From Candidatus Acetatifactor stercoripullorum (GTDB lineage: Bacteria > Bacillota > Clostridia > Lachnospirales > Lachnospiraceae): 64,000 nucleotides of DNA. The first letter of the stretch is position 1. Each line of letters starts with the position of its first letter. Below, piece by piece: positions 18,743 to 27,176 of the stretch. The DNA is taken from assembly GCA_019114005.1 (NCBI GenBank), contig DXGH01000030.1, forward strand, positions 1 to 64,000. The letters are read 5' to 3'. Made by a program: the position numbers and the translations under genes. Below the pieces are notes generated by a model. That model saw only the letters and a program-made list of their open reading frames with translations. It made no database searches and was not told where the DNA came from.

Positions 18743-18787
18743 AAAGTATGGATTCAAATGCAGAACAGAATCCATACTTTTTTTATG
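18743..18787 (+). terminator. Strong rho-independent terminator
   Basis: AAAGTATGGATTC pairs perfectly with GAATCCATACTTT around a 12-base loop and is followed by a run of T. Confidence 0.9.
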
Positions 18788-19062
18788 TGAGAAAGCAGCA
18801 AAAGTGCTACTCGATAACACAAAAAAAATCATAAATGAAAACAAAAAAAATCAATAAATATTATAGCTGTCAAAAAGAAATATATTAAATATAAAAGAAA
18901 GAGAATATCATAATTTTTCAAAAAATATACTTGTTTTAAAAAGAAGAATATTAAAATAAATCAATAAATAAATTAAACTCAATACTTGTTGGCAGAATAA
19001 GATTGTGCTACCATGGAACAATCTGAAAAGGAGAACTTGAGTAAAGGAAAGAGGATATATCC
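18788..19062 (+). promoter_or_regulatory. AT-rich leader of leuA-araC with direct repeats
   Basis: This 275-base non-coding, very AT-rich region holds two sets of exact direct repeats. AAATCAATAAATA occurs at 18848-18860 and 18958-18970 (110 bp apart). ATACTTGTT occurs at 18927-18935 and 18982-18990 (55 bp apart). The spacings are multiples of each other, as expected for paired half-sites of a dimeric AraC-type protein. I see no T-box motif. AAAGGAG and GGAAAGAGG lie before the start at 19063. Promoter elements are not clear-cut. Confidence 0.5.
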
Positions 19063-21069
19063 ATGGGAAAAACAACAGTAAGTGAAAAATACAAGAAATC
19101 TTATTTTATGCCCCCGGAGGCGACCTATGACTGGGTGAAAAAGGACAGCATTGAGAAAGCCCCCATTTGGTGCAGCGTAGACTTAAGAGACGGCAATCAG
19201 GCGCTGGTGGAGCCCATGAGTCTGGAGCAGAAGCTGGAATTCTTTAAACTGCTGGTAAAGCTGGGTTTCAAGGAGATAGAGGTGGGCTTTCCGGCGTCCT
19301 CGGATACGGAATATAACTTTATCCGGGCGCTGATTGAGCGGGATATGATTCCCGAAGATGTGACCATACAGGTGCTCACTCAGGCCAGAGAGCATATTAT
19401 CCGCAAGACCTTTGAGGCGGTAAAGGGCGCGCCCCATGCGGTGGTGCATTTATACAATTCCACCTCCGTAGAGCAAAGGGAGCAGGTATTTCATAAGGAT
19501 AAGGAAGCGGTGAAAAAGCTGGCGGTGGACGGCGCGGTAATGTTAAAAAAGCTGGCCCAGGAGACGGAGGGGAATTTTACCTTTGAGTACAGCCCGGAAA
19601 GCTTTTCCCAGACGGAGGTGGACTATGCCCTGGAGGTCTGCAACGCGGTGCTGGATGTGTGGCAGCCCGGGGAAAACCAGAAGGCCATCATCAATCTGCC
19701 CACCACGGTACAGGTTGCCATGCCCCATGTGTTTGCCTGTCAGGTGGAGTACATGCACAAGCACTTAAAATACAGGGAAAATGTGGTGCTTAGCGTACAT
19801 CCCCACAATGACAGGGGCTGCGGCATCAGCGATGCGGAATTCGGCATTCTGGCCGGAGCGGACCGGGTGGAGGGTACTCTGTTTGGCAATGGAGAGCGGA
19901 CCGGAAATGTGGACATTGTCACGCTGGCGTTAAATATGCTGTGCCACGGCGTGGAAAGCGGGCTTGATTTCTCCCGGATTATGGAGGTCAGGGAGGCTTA
20001 TGAGAAATTTACAGGCATGAGAGTGCATGAGAGAACCCCTTATGCAGGGGATCTGGTGTTTACCGCCTTTTCCGGCTCCCATCAAGATGCCATCAGCAAG
20101 GGCATGGCATGGCTTAAGGCGGGAAAGAGCGGAAAGCGCTGGGATGTTCCTTATCTGCCCATCGACCCCTCTGACGTGGGAAGAGAATATGAATCCGATG
20201 TAATCCGTATCAACAGTGTCTCGGGAAAGGGAGGCGTGGCCTTTGTGCTGAAGCAGCAGTTTGGCTTCTCCCTTCCGGCGGAAATGAAGGAAGAGGTGGG
20301 CTACCTGATAAAGGGTGTGTCCGACAAGCGGCATCAGGAGCTGCGCCCGGGGGAAATCTATACGATTTTCGAGGAAAATTATATCACGCCCCGAATGGTC
20401 TTTGATGTGCCGGAGTGCCATTTCAAGCAAAAGGACGGCATCATTGCGGAGGTGACCATAGCCCAGAAGGGCGAAAGCAGAGTGGTTACTGCCGCAGGAA
20501 ACGGCCGGCTGGATGCGGTAAGCAATGCGGTGAAGCTCTTTTTCGGCATGGATTACGAGCTTTCCGTTTATGAGGAGCATGCCGTTTCCACGGGCTCCAG
20601 TGCAAAGGCTGCAGCCTATGTAGGCATTGTTCATGATGGAAAGTACGACTGGGGCGTAGGCTTGGACGAAGATATCATCAAGGCTTCCATAGCGGCGTTA
20701 GTGTCTGCGGCCAATAAGCTGGCTGCGGCACAGCACATCCGCGAAGGAAGAGAAGAGAGAATTGTGGAAATTATGGGCTTTATAAAACAGCATTACACGG
20801 ATGTGACCCTGGAGGGCCTTGCAAAACAATTTCACCTTTCCAGCCCCTATATCTCCAAATATATCAAGGAGAAATCAGGCATGACCTTTCAGGAGGCGGT
20901 AAAGGAGGAGCGGCTGAAAAAGGCAAAAGCCATGCTCAGGGAAACAGCCCAGACTGTGGAGACCATTGCGGCAAATGTGGGATATGAGAACGTGGAGCAT
21001 TTCAACCGCCTGTTTAAAAAGACCTATCATGTGACGCCTGTGCAGTACCGCAGGCAGGCTGTAAAATAG
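19063..21069 (+). CDS. leuA: 2-isopropylmalate synthase fused to AraC-type DNA-binding domain
   Basis: The product is 668 residues in one uninterrupted frame. The first 555 match the alpha-isopropylmalate synthase form that begins YFMPPEATYDWV; it condenses acetyl-CoA with 2-oxoisovalerate in leucine synthesis. The metal/active-site motifs are present: DLRDGNQAL (about 40-48), HPHND with H246 and H248, and GTLFGNGERTGN. The leucine-binding dimerisation domain spans about 430-555. The protein does not stop there: after a short charged linker (EGREERIVEIMGF) residues about 580-665 form a double AraC helix-turn-helix (TLEGLAKQFHLSSPYISKYI; VETIAANVGYENVEHFNRLF; HVTPVQYRR). Ordinary LeuA ends before this. 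No leuB, leuC or leuD is adjacent. I infer a leucine-responsive regulator-enzyme. Confidence 0.9.
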   Translation: MGKTTVSEKYKKSYFMPPEATYDWVKKDSIEKAPIWCSVDLRDGNQALVEPMSLEQKLEFFKLLVKLGFKEIEVGFPASSDTEYNFIRALIERDMIPEDVTIQVLTQAREHIIRKTFEAVKGAPHAVVHLYNSTSVEQREQVFHKDKEAVKKLAVDGAVMLKKLAQETEGNFTFEYSPESFSQTEVDYALEVCNAVLDVWQPGENQKAIINLPTTVQVAMPHVFACQVEYMHKHLKYRENVVLSVHPHNDRGCGISDAEFGILAGADRVEGTLFGNGERTGNVDIVTLALNMLCHGVESGLDFSRIMEVREAYEKFTGMRVHERTPYAGDLVFTAFSGSHQDAISKGMAWLKAGKSGKRWDVPYLPIDPSDVGREYESDVIRINSVSGKGGVAFVLKQQFGFSLPAEMKEEVGYLIKGVSDKRHQELRPGEIYTIFEENYITPRMVFDVPECHFKQKDGIIAEVTIAQKGESRVVTAAGNGRLDAVSNAVKLFFGMDYELSVYEEHAVSTGSSAKAAAYVGIVHDGKYDWGVGLDEDIIKASIAALVSAANKLAAAQHIREGREERIVEIMGFIKQHYTDVTLEGLAKQFHLSSPYISKYIKEKSGMTFQEAVKEERLKKAKAMLRETAQTVETIAANVGYENVEHFNRLFKKTYHVTPVQYRRQAVK

Positions 21070-21078
21070 CTGAAAAAT

Positions 21079-21115
21079 AAGAGAAGCTGCGCAAAAATGC
21101 GCCGCTTCTCTTTTC
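21079..21115. terminator. Bidirectional terminator
   Basis: AAGAGAAGC pairs with GCTTCTCTT, with inner CGC/GCG pairs. T-rich sequence follows on the plus strand and an A run precedes it, so it can serve both leuA and the convergent lipoprotein gene. Confidence 0.8.
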
Positions 21116-21117
21116 TC

Positions 21118-21681
21118 TTATTTTGTGACTGGATAAACGGACAGAAGAATATACTTGAAAGAGCCGTCCTGCTTGAAATCAGTAAGGACGAGCGCCGTGT
21201 GGATGCCCTCTGTGCGCTCCCAGAGATAAGATTCCCCCTGGGTGGTAAAGCCAAGCTCCTCGATCTGGCTCTCCCGGAAAAAAATCTCCGCTTCGCCGTA
21301 GAGGGAAGTGAGCTCTTGGGTAAGAGCCTCCCAGACGGCCTCCTGTTCATCCTCCTCGGGGAAAATGTGGAAGGAGACGCTGCTTAAGGTCTCATTTTCA
21401 AAGTCGCAAAGCAGCCGGGCCTGGGCGCCCTCCCACTCAAAGGCTTCCGAAGCCATATAGGCCTGATGGCTGCTGTTTGCAGATAAGAATTCATCCAGTG
21501 TGACCCCGAGGGTCTCTTCTATGTCCTCCTTGGATGAGCCCCACTGAACTGAGGAAAACTGGAAGTCCCCCGATGAATTCTGCAGCTCTGTCAGGGAAAT
21601 TTCCCGTTCCCTTTGGCCGCAGCCTGCAAAAACAAGGCACAGACTGCAGACGGCCATGCAATTCACCCATTTGTTGTTCAT
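21118..21681 (-). CDS. Putative lipoprotein, unknown function
   Basis: The product is a 187-residue secreted lipoprotein. The signal peptide (MNNKWVNCMAVCSLCLVF) ends in lipobox FAGC. The mature part is acidic and includes WGSSKEDIEETLG, a short motif also seen in small secreted proteins that resemble SmpA/BamE-like or DUF-type folds, but I cannot name a family. I chose the start at 21681 because a hydrophobic signal begins there and GGGGGC-type sequence lies upstream; an in-frame ATG at 21714 is less likely. It ends at the shared terminator with leuA. Confidence 0.65.
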   Translation of the reverse strand: MNNKWVNCMAVCSLCLVFAGCGQREREISLTELQNSSGDFQFSSVQWGSSKEDIEETLGVTLDEFLSANSSHQAYMASEAFEWEGAQARLLCDFENETLSSVSFHIFPEEDEQEAVWEALTQELTSLYGEAEIFFRESQIEELGFTTQGESYLWERTEGIHTALVLTDFKQDGSFKYILLSVYPVTK

Positions 21682-21861
21682 AAATGCCCCCTTTCTGAAT
21701 TCCCTGAAACACAAAACAATGAACTATGGATAGCTGCGATTAAATCTATAATTTCTGAAAATAAATGATTAATATAAGAATAGTATAATAATAAAGCAAA
21801 ACAAAATCAATACACAGATAAATAAAAAAAGCGAAAGCGGTTTTTGGGCAATATGTACACA

Positions 21862-22821
21862 TCACTCCGGAAACATCCATCCTGCGTATTCCAGAATGGA
21901 CTGTTTTTCCGCCCGCTTGTCACTTTGCTGTATCTGCTTGCGGTAGTCCCTGGGGGACGTCTGCATGATTTTGATAAAGCAGCGGTTATAGCTGGACACG
22001 GAATGGAAGCCCACCATTTCTGAAATTTCAAGAATAGAATGCTCTGTGCTGCGCAGAAGGTTGCAGGATTTTAAAATGCGGGTGTTATTCAGGTGATCAA
22101 GGGGAGAGGTCCCCATGATTTCCCGGAAAACTCTTCTGAAGTGGGTAGTGCTCCAGTGGCACAGGTCTGCAAGATAGTCTACGGAAAACTGCTGCATATA
22201 ATTTTTTTCTATGTAATCCAAAGCGGGAGCAATGATCAGCGAATTCTCAAGGGGCTGCCCCTCCGGCTTGTCCCCGGCGCTTCCCTTGCTCTCCTCGTTT
22301 TCAATGCGGTAGAGCTGGATGTAAAGGGATAAAAGAAGTCCTCTGGCGCTGATCTGGTAGCTGGGGCCCTGATTTTCCAGCTCTCTTATAATATCCAGCA
22401 CCAGCCGGTGGATATGGGGATATTCGTTTCCGCTCAGAATATGCTTATAGCTGTGGAAATTGTAGGGCGTAAGATCATAATTTTTCCAGGTGGCAGGCAG
22501 CATATTCCGAAACAGCTCCTGGGGATCGAAGTAAACATAGGACCAATGGCTTTCCGTGCCCGGTGTGCTGTAGGTGGTATGCGGAACGTTCCTGGGAATT
22601 ACCGTGACGTCTCCCTCCTTAAAGGGACAGGGCTCCCCGTAAAATTCCATGGTGCCGCTGTGGGAATGGCAGACGCCGATCTCTAGGCAGTTATGAAAAT
22701 GAAGCCGTCCGCTGGGAATGTCGGATATTTTCCAATAGTCCCCCGACAGCAGCAGCACGGGAAAATGAATGGGCAGATAATAATTTCGATACTCAATTAC
22801 AGCGCTCTTTGGCTTTGCCAT
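21862..22821 (-). CDS. AraC-family regulator with cupin sensor
   Basis: The product is a 319-residue transcription regulator. The N-terminal half is an AraC_binding cupin (HFHNCLEIGVCHSHSGTMEF...DVTVIPRNVPHTTY), a small-molecule sensor. The C-terminal part (about 205-310) is a double helix-turn-helix (SVDYLADLCHWSTTHFRRVF; ILEISEMVGFHSVSSYNRCF; TSPRDYRKQI). It is divergent from the importer and pectin-degradation genes, which start 375 bp away at 23197. Local activation of that operon by an oligosaccharide or sugar is therefore the likely role. The gene is preceded on its strand by GAAGGGGG. Confidence 0.9.
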   Translation of the reverse strand: MAKPKSAVIEYRNYYLPIHFPVLLLSGDYWKISDIPSGRLHFHNCLEIGVCHSHSGTMEFYGEPCPFKEGDVTVIPRNVPHTTYSTPGTESHWSYVYFDPQELFRNMLPATWKNYDLTPYNFHSYKHILSGNEYPHIHRLVLDIIRELENQGPSYQISARGLLLSLYIQLYRIENEESKGSAGDKPEGQPLENSLIIAPALDYIEKNYMQQFSVDYLADLCHWSTTHFRRVFREIMGTSPLDHLNNTRILKSCNLLRSTEHSILEISEMVGFHSVSSYNRCFIKIMQTSPRDYRKQIQQSDKRAEKQSILEYAGWMFPE

Positions 22822-23196
22822 GAAATTCCCCCTTCCAAAATGAAATAAAAACAGAATAAATTGTAGCTGTTTTTTACCTCTATACTATATATAGCAATTT
22901 AATCGAAGAAAATCAACCATAATATTTGTTGGGAAAACGCATAAAAAGTACGGATTTTTGAGAAAAACGGGCTTTGATTGGCAGTTTGCGCATAAAAAGC
23001 AAATAATATGTAGATTTTATAGGCAAAAATTCCATGAAGTCAAAAATGAAGGGAAAAATAAATGGTCGTTTTTGCGCAGTTTTATATGGTAATTGCTTAG
23101 AAAAAATTGCAAATGTGTATGATAATAGAGACAGAAAAGCAGAAAAATTATGCAAATTGACAACAAGATGTTGCATGTATTGGAGGAGGTTATGAT
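22822..23196. promoter_or_regulatory. Divergent control region with direct repeats
   Basis: This 375-base gene-free region lies between the AraC regulator and the importer operon. An 11-bp direct repeat CGCATAAAAAG occurs at 22938-22948 and 22989-22999, exactly 51 bp apart, about five helical turns. A third related site reading GCGCAGTTTTATATGG occurs near 23075. TGTATGATAAT near 23116-23126 could be an extended -10 of the importer operon with no good -35, as expected for an activator-dependent promoter. Confidence 0.5.
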
Positions 23197-24150
23197 ATGG
23201 CGAAGAGTAAAGCTCCCGCAGCGCCTAAGGTAAAAACCGGCACCAGCTGGAAAAATTCCCTGAAACGAGACTGGCAGCTGTATCTGCTGCTTTTGTTTCC
23301 CTTATTAATGGTGATTATTTTCAGCTACGCTGCATATCCCGGCCTGCGCATGGTATTCATGGATTACAAGCCCGCCAGAGGCTATGACGGCAGCGAATGG
23401 GTGGGTCTTGAAACCTTTATCAAGGTGTTCCGGGATGCGGATTTTCACCGGGCCTTACGAAACTCCATTGTATTTAACGTGCTGGATCTGGTGATTGGCT
23501 TTCCCATGCCGGTAATCTTGGCATTGATTTTGAACGAGCTTCGTTTCCCCAGGTTTAAGAAGGTGACGCAGACCATCCTGTATCTGCCCCATTTCCTTTC
23601 CTGGGCCATCATCGGCAGCGTGGCATACACCATGTTCCGGCCGTCCACGGGTTTGGTAAACATGGCTTTGATGGATCTTGGCCTGATAGAGGAAGGAATT
23701 CCCTTCCTGACGGAGAAGTTCCACTGGGCGGTGACCTATCTGCTCTTAAACGTATGGCAGACCATGGGATGGGGAACCATCATTTATCTGGCGGCCATCA
23801 CCGGCATCAATGGTGAGCTTTATGAGGCGGCCATGATCGACGGCGCCAACAGATGGAAGCGTATGTGGCATATTACGCTTCCGGGCATCAAGGGAACCAT
23901 TGTGACTATGCTGATTATGAACCTGGGACGTGTGATGAACAGCAACCTGGAGCGTCTGACAGCCCTGCAGAACAGCCAGGTAAAGGATTTCCAGTATCAG
24001 CTGGCGGTATACATATTTGAAAAGGGTCTGGAGAACGGAAGATTCAGTATGTCAACCACGGTGAATCTGTTCCAGTCCCTGGTGGGTGTGATTTTGGTGC
24101 TTTTGTCAGACCGGGTGGCAAAGAAGCTCGGCGAAGATGGCTTGTTATAG
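23197..24150 (+). CDS. ABC sugar permease, LplB type
   Basis: The product is a 317-residue inner membrane permease of the carbohydrate-uptake-1 importer class (LplB/YtcP-partner group), with six predicted helices. The cytoplasmic coupling loop EAAMIDGANRWKRMWHITLPG is the EAA motif that docks on the shared ATPase. The ATG follows TTGGAGGAGG. It is 13 bases upstream of the second permease gene, and the binding-protein gene follows. No ATPase gene is present, as is usual for this class, which borrows an MsmK-type ATPase encoded elsewhere. From the neighbours, rhamnogalacturonan oligosaccharides are the likely cargo. Confidence 0.9.
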   Translation: MAKSKAPAAPKVKTGTSWKNSLKRDWQLYLLLLFPLLMVIIFSYAAYPGLRMVFMDYKPARGYDGSEWVGLETFIKVFRDADFHRALRNSIVFNVLDLVIGFPMPVILALILNELRFPRFKKVTQTILYLPHFLSWAIIGSVAYTMFRPSTGLVNMALMDLGLIEEGIPFLTEKFHWAVTYLLLNVWQTMGWGTIIYLAAITGINGELYEAAMIDGANRWKRMWHITLPGIKGTIVTMLIMNLGRVMNSNLERLTALQNSQVKDFQYQLAVYIFEKGLENGRFSMSTTVNLFQSLVGVILVLLSDRVAKKLGEDGLL

Positions 24151-24163
24151 GAGGTGAACGCAT

Positions 24164-25096
24164 ATGGCTAAGAAAAAAGAAGAAGTGGTTCGCGGCGCGC
24201 AGACGTCATCTCCTGACGGCAGCAGAGCTATCAACAAATTCCGGGTCAGCGATTTTGTCATGATGCTGTTTATCGTGCTGCTTTGTGCCACCTGTGTGGT
24301 GCCCTTTGTCCATCTGGCGGCAAAATCCATATCCGGCAACAGCTTCGTTATCGCTAAAGAGGTTTATTTCTGGCCCAAGGGCATTAACTTTGACGCCTAT
24401 GTCTCCATCTTTAAGGATGGGAGTTTGGTGTATTCTATGGGCTACAGTGTAGTGGTAACCCTGATATTCACGGTGCTGGGCATGATCGTGTGTACCTGTG
24501 CGGCATATCCCCTCTCCAAAAAGAGGCTGAAAGGGCGAACCTTTTTTACCATTGTGCTTATGATTCCCATGTACTTTACCGCAGGTGTGATTCCTACTTA
24601 TCTGCTGATGAACGACTTAAATCTCTTGGATACCATGTGGGTGTTGATCTGGCCCCTGATCTACTCCCCCTACAATATGCTGATTATGAAGACAAATCTT
24701 CAGGCCAGCATACCGGACAGCCTGGAGGAGTCCGCCTTTTTGGACGGCGCAAGCAACCTGCAGATCCTTACAAAGATCGTGCTTCCCCTGTCCAAGCCCA
24801 TTATCGCGACCCTTTCCCTGTTCTATGCAGTAGGACGCTGGAATGCTTACGCGGACAATATGTATTACATAAAAACCGACAGACTGAAAATGGTGCAGTA
24901 TAAGCTGTATCAGATGGTGGCGTCGGCCACGGAGGCGCAGAGCGCGACCCTTTCCGAGCAGGCGGCGGTGACCAGTACCCCGGAGGTGCTGTCGGCAGCC
25001 AGCATCATGTTTGTAACCATCCCGATTATCTGCATTTACCCCTTCCTGCAGAAGTATTTTGTGAAGGGGGCCATGATCGGGGCTGTAAAGGGCTGA
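24164..25096 (+). CDS. ABC sugar permease, LplC/YtcP type
   Basis: The product is the 310-residue partner permease, with six helices. Its EAA loop reads EESAFLDGASNLQILTKIVL. The long periplasmic region near residues 240-275 (SATEAQSATLSEQAAVTSTP) is usual for LplC/YtcP members. A GGAGGTGA ribosome site precedes the ATG. Spacing of 13 bases from the first permease and 86 from the binding protein indicates one operon. Confidence 0.9.
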   Translation: MAKKKEEVVRGAQTSSPDGSRAINKFRVSDFVMMLFIVLLCATCVVPFVHLAAKSISGNSFVIAKEVYFWPKGINFDAYVSIFKDGSLVYSMGYSVVVTLIFTVLGMIVCTCAAYPLSKKRLKGRTFFTIVLMIPMYFTAGVIPTYLLMNDLNLLDTMWVLIWPLIYSPYNMLIMKTNLQASIPDSLEESAFLDGASNLQILTKIVLPLSKPIIATLSLFYAVGRWNAYADNMYYIKTDRLKMVQYKLYQMVASATEAQSATLSEQAAVTSTPEVLSAASIMFVTIPIICIYPFLQKYFVKGAMIGAVKG

Positions 25097-25182
25097 TAAG
25101 GGCTTTATGTTTCATCAGGTAGTTTACCGGAGCATTCCGGGTGTTTATAAACTATACAATTATTATGAAGGAGGATATTATT

Positions 25183-26913
25183 ATGAAGAAGAACACTCTT
25201 CAGAAAATGCTTGCCGCAGTGCTTACCGGCGCTATGGCAGTGAGTATGCTCACCGCCTGCGGCGGCACGGAAGACGCGGCAAATGATTCTGCAGCGGTTT
25301 CTACAGAGGCGCAAAGCAGCGAGGCGGCAGGCGATACGGCTGAAGCTTCAACGGAGGCGGCCGATGCGGTTGCAGGAATTGACGGATGGGAGCCCTTTGC
25401 AGAAAATGTGACTCTGACCATTCCGGTTTATGACAGAGGCCAGGAGGGCGTTCCTGCCATCGGCGAAAACTATTGGGAGACCTGGATTCAGGAGAATTTC
25501 GGCGACGCTTACAACATTACCCTGGAGTTTGAGCCCATTACACGTTCTGACGTGCTTACATCCTACTCCCTGCTGGCAGCTTCTCAGGATCTGCCTACCA
25601 TCCTAATGGAGTATGACTATCCCAAGCTGGCACAGTGGGCGGCAGACGGCTACCTGACCACCTATGATCTGGATCAGTTTGCGCAGATTGCTCCCACCTA
25701 TTACAACAGAATGGTGGAGAATGACCAGATCCAGTATACGGAAATGAGCGGCGAGCGTTATTTCGTGCTGGCTGAGAGACCTTATTACAACACCAACTAT
25801 ACTTGGATTACCATGTATCGTCAGGATTGGCTGGACCAGATTGGCTATGACGAGTATCCTACCACCTGGGCAGAGGAGAAGGAAATGCTCCAGGCGCTGG
25901 TTGACGCAGGCATCTGCGAGCATCCCTACGGCGGCCAGATGATTACCGGCGCAGGCGTGGATCAGAACTATGCCTTCAGAACCTATCCTCAGGATGAGCT
26001 TGAGTGGGCAACCTACGGCGATTATGCGATTCCCGCTCTGGGCAGCGATGCAAACAGAGAGTATATCCGCAGAGAGAATGAGAAGTACAACCTGGGATAC
26101 CTTGATCCGGAGTATTATATCATCGATCTGGAGACCGCAAAGGCTAACTTTGTAAACGGAAAGACCCTGTTATACAGCAACTATATCTCCGCAGACATGG
26201 ATTGGGTGACCGCATTCTACGAGCAGAATCCCGATGGAGATCTTGCAGTAAGAATTTCCCAGAACGTAGTGGATGAGGAAGCAGGCACAGTGCCCTTCGC
26301 ATTCCGTGCAAACAATCCCTTCGGTATGATGATCGGCTTCTCCTCTCAGGCTTCTGAGGATGAGATCAAGGCCGCTATGATGTATATGGAGTGGATGACC
26401 CTGGAGGATAATCTGTTTACCATGCAGTGGGGCAACGAAGGCGAGCACTACACGCTGGATGAGAACGGCCTGCCTGTATCCGTTGCAGATTACAGCGGCG
26501 ACAAGACCCAGGGCTACAACAACAATAAGGATTACTGGTGTGTAACCATTGAGGCGAGAAACGCAGGTACCATCGAGGATGTGATTGCAATGTCCTCCCC
26601 TAAGGGAATTCCCGAGGACTTCACACAGGATATCATTGACAACTATTACGCTCAGGTAGAGCTTTATGAAGCAGGCTACGGCGTCAGCGACTGTAACTAC
26701 TCTGTAGTAATTGAGTCTGCAAGCGAGTATCAGGCAACCCTGCTTTCCCTGTACACCGAGTACAGAGATCAGCTGACCATGTGCAGCCCTGAGGAGTTTG
26801 ACGCTCTGTATGATCAGCTGGCACAGCAGTATGCAGATGCAGGTTATCAGGAAATTCTGGATGAGAGAGCGGCAGCTTATGAGGCTGGCAGCACAACGAA
26901 GCTTCCCGAATAA
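25183..26913 (+). CDS. Oligosaccharide-binding lipoprotein (LplA/YtcQ type)
   Basis: The product is a 576-residue extracellular solute-binding protein. It has a lipoprotein signal ending LTAC, then an Ala/Ser/Glu-rich linker and a large binding domain (VTLTIPVYDRGQEGVPAIGE; TWAEEKEMLQALVDAG). The size of about 550 residues is that of LplA/YtcQ proteins that bind longer pectin-type oligosaccharides. The ATG at 25183 follows AAGGAGG; an upstream in-frame ATG at 25141 would displace the signal. It belongs with the two permeases just upstream and is followed by a hairpin. Confidence 0.9.
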   Translation: MKKNTLQKMLAAVLTGAMAVSMLTACGGTEDAANDSAAVSTEAQSSEAAGDTAEASTEAADAVAGIDGWEPFAENVTLTIPVYDRGQEGVPAIGENYWETWIQENFGDAYNITLEFEPITRSDVLTSYSLLAASQDLPTILMEYDYPKLAQWAADGYLTTYDLDQFAQIAPTYYNRMVENDQIQYTEMSGERYFVLAERPYYNTNYTWITMYRQDWLDQIGYDEYPTTWAEEKEMLQALVDAGICEHPYGGQMITGAGVDQNYAFRTYPQDELEWATYGDYAIPALGSDANREYIRRENEKYNLGYLDPEYYIIDLETAKANFVNGKTLLYSNYISADMDWVTAFYEQNPDGDLAVRISQNVVDEEAGTVPFAFRANNPFGMMIGFSSQASEDEIKAAMMYMEWMTLEDNLFTMQWGNEGEHYTLDENGLPVSVADYSGDKTQGYNNNKDYWCVTIEARNAGTIEDVIAMSSPKGIPEDFTQDIIDNYYAQVELYEAGYGVSDCNYSVVIESASEYQATLLSLYTEYRDQLTMCSPEEFDALYDQLAQQYADAGYQEILDERAAAYEAGSTTKLPE

Positions 26914-26990
26914 CTGTATCCGTCAAAGAGAACGCTGAAAGTAGAAGAGCGCTCCTGATAGGCAGAGCGCATAAGCGAGAGCAGTAAAAG

Positions 26991-27018
26991 CAGCCCTCCG
27001 GCCCAGGCTGGAGGGCTG
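26991..27018 (+). terminator. GC-rich hairpin after the binding-protein gene
   Basis: CAGCCCTCC (26991-26999) pairs perfectly with GGAGGGCTG (27010-27018) around a ten-base loop. The tract after it is only weakly T-rich, so termination may be partial. Confidence 0.65.
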
Positions 27019-27037
27019 TAATTATAAAAAACTGTAT

Positions 27038-27147
27038 TTATAAAATTTTCTTATGGGTTTACAGTTTTTAAAAACATTTCAGCGGTTTTTTATACTTGAC
27101 TGAAATAAGGGATACTTTTACAGTAAGAGTATAAGAAAATTTTATAA
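27038..27147 (+). promoter_or_regulatory. 17-bp inverted repeat pair around the GH105 promoter
   Basis: TTATAAAATTTTCTTAT (27038-27054) and its exact reverse complement ATAAGAAAATTTTATAA (27131-27147) flank 76 bases. The right arm contains TATAAT (27143-27148), 29 bases before the GH105 start, so a protein bound there would cover the -10. Each arm is also near a TTTACAG element. This looks like a paired operator for an AraC-type or similar regulator. Confidence 0.5.
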
Positions 27148-27176
27148 TACTGCAAGACAGTAGAAATGGAGGAATT

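Noticed and set aside
18788-19062. T-box or other leucine riboswitch before leuA
   Set aside because: No T-box sequence (AGGGTGGNACCGCG) or antiterminator pairing is visible; only AT-rich repeats are present.
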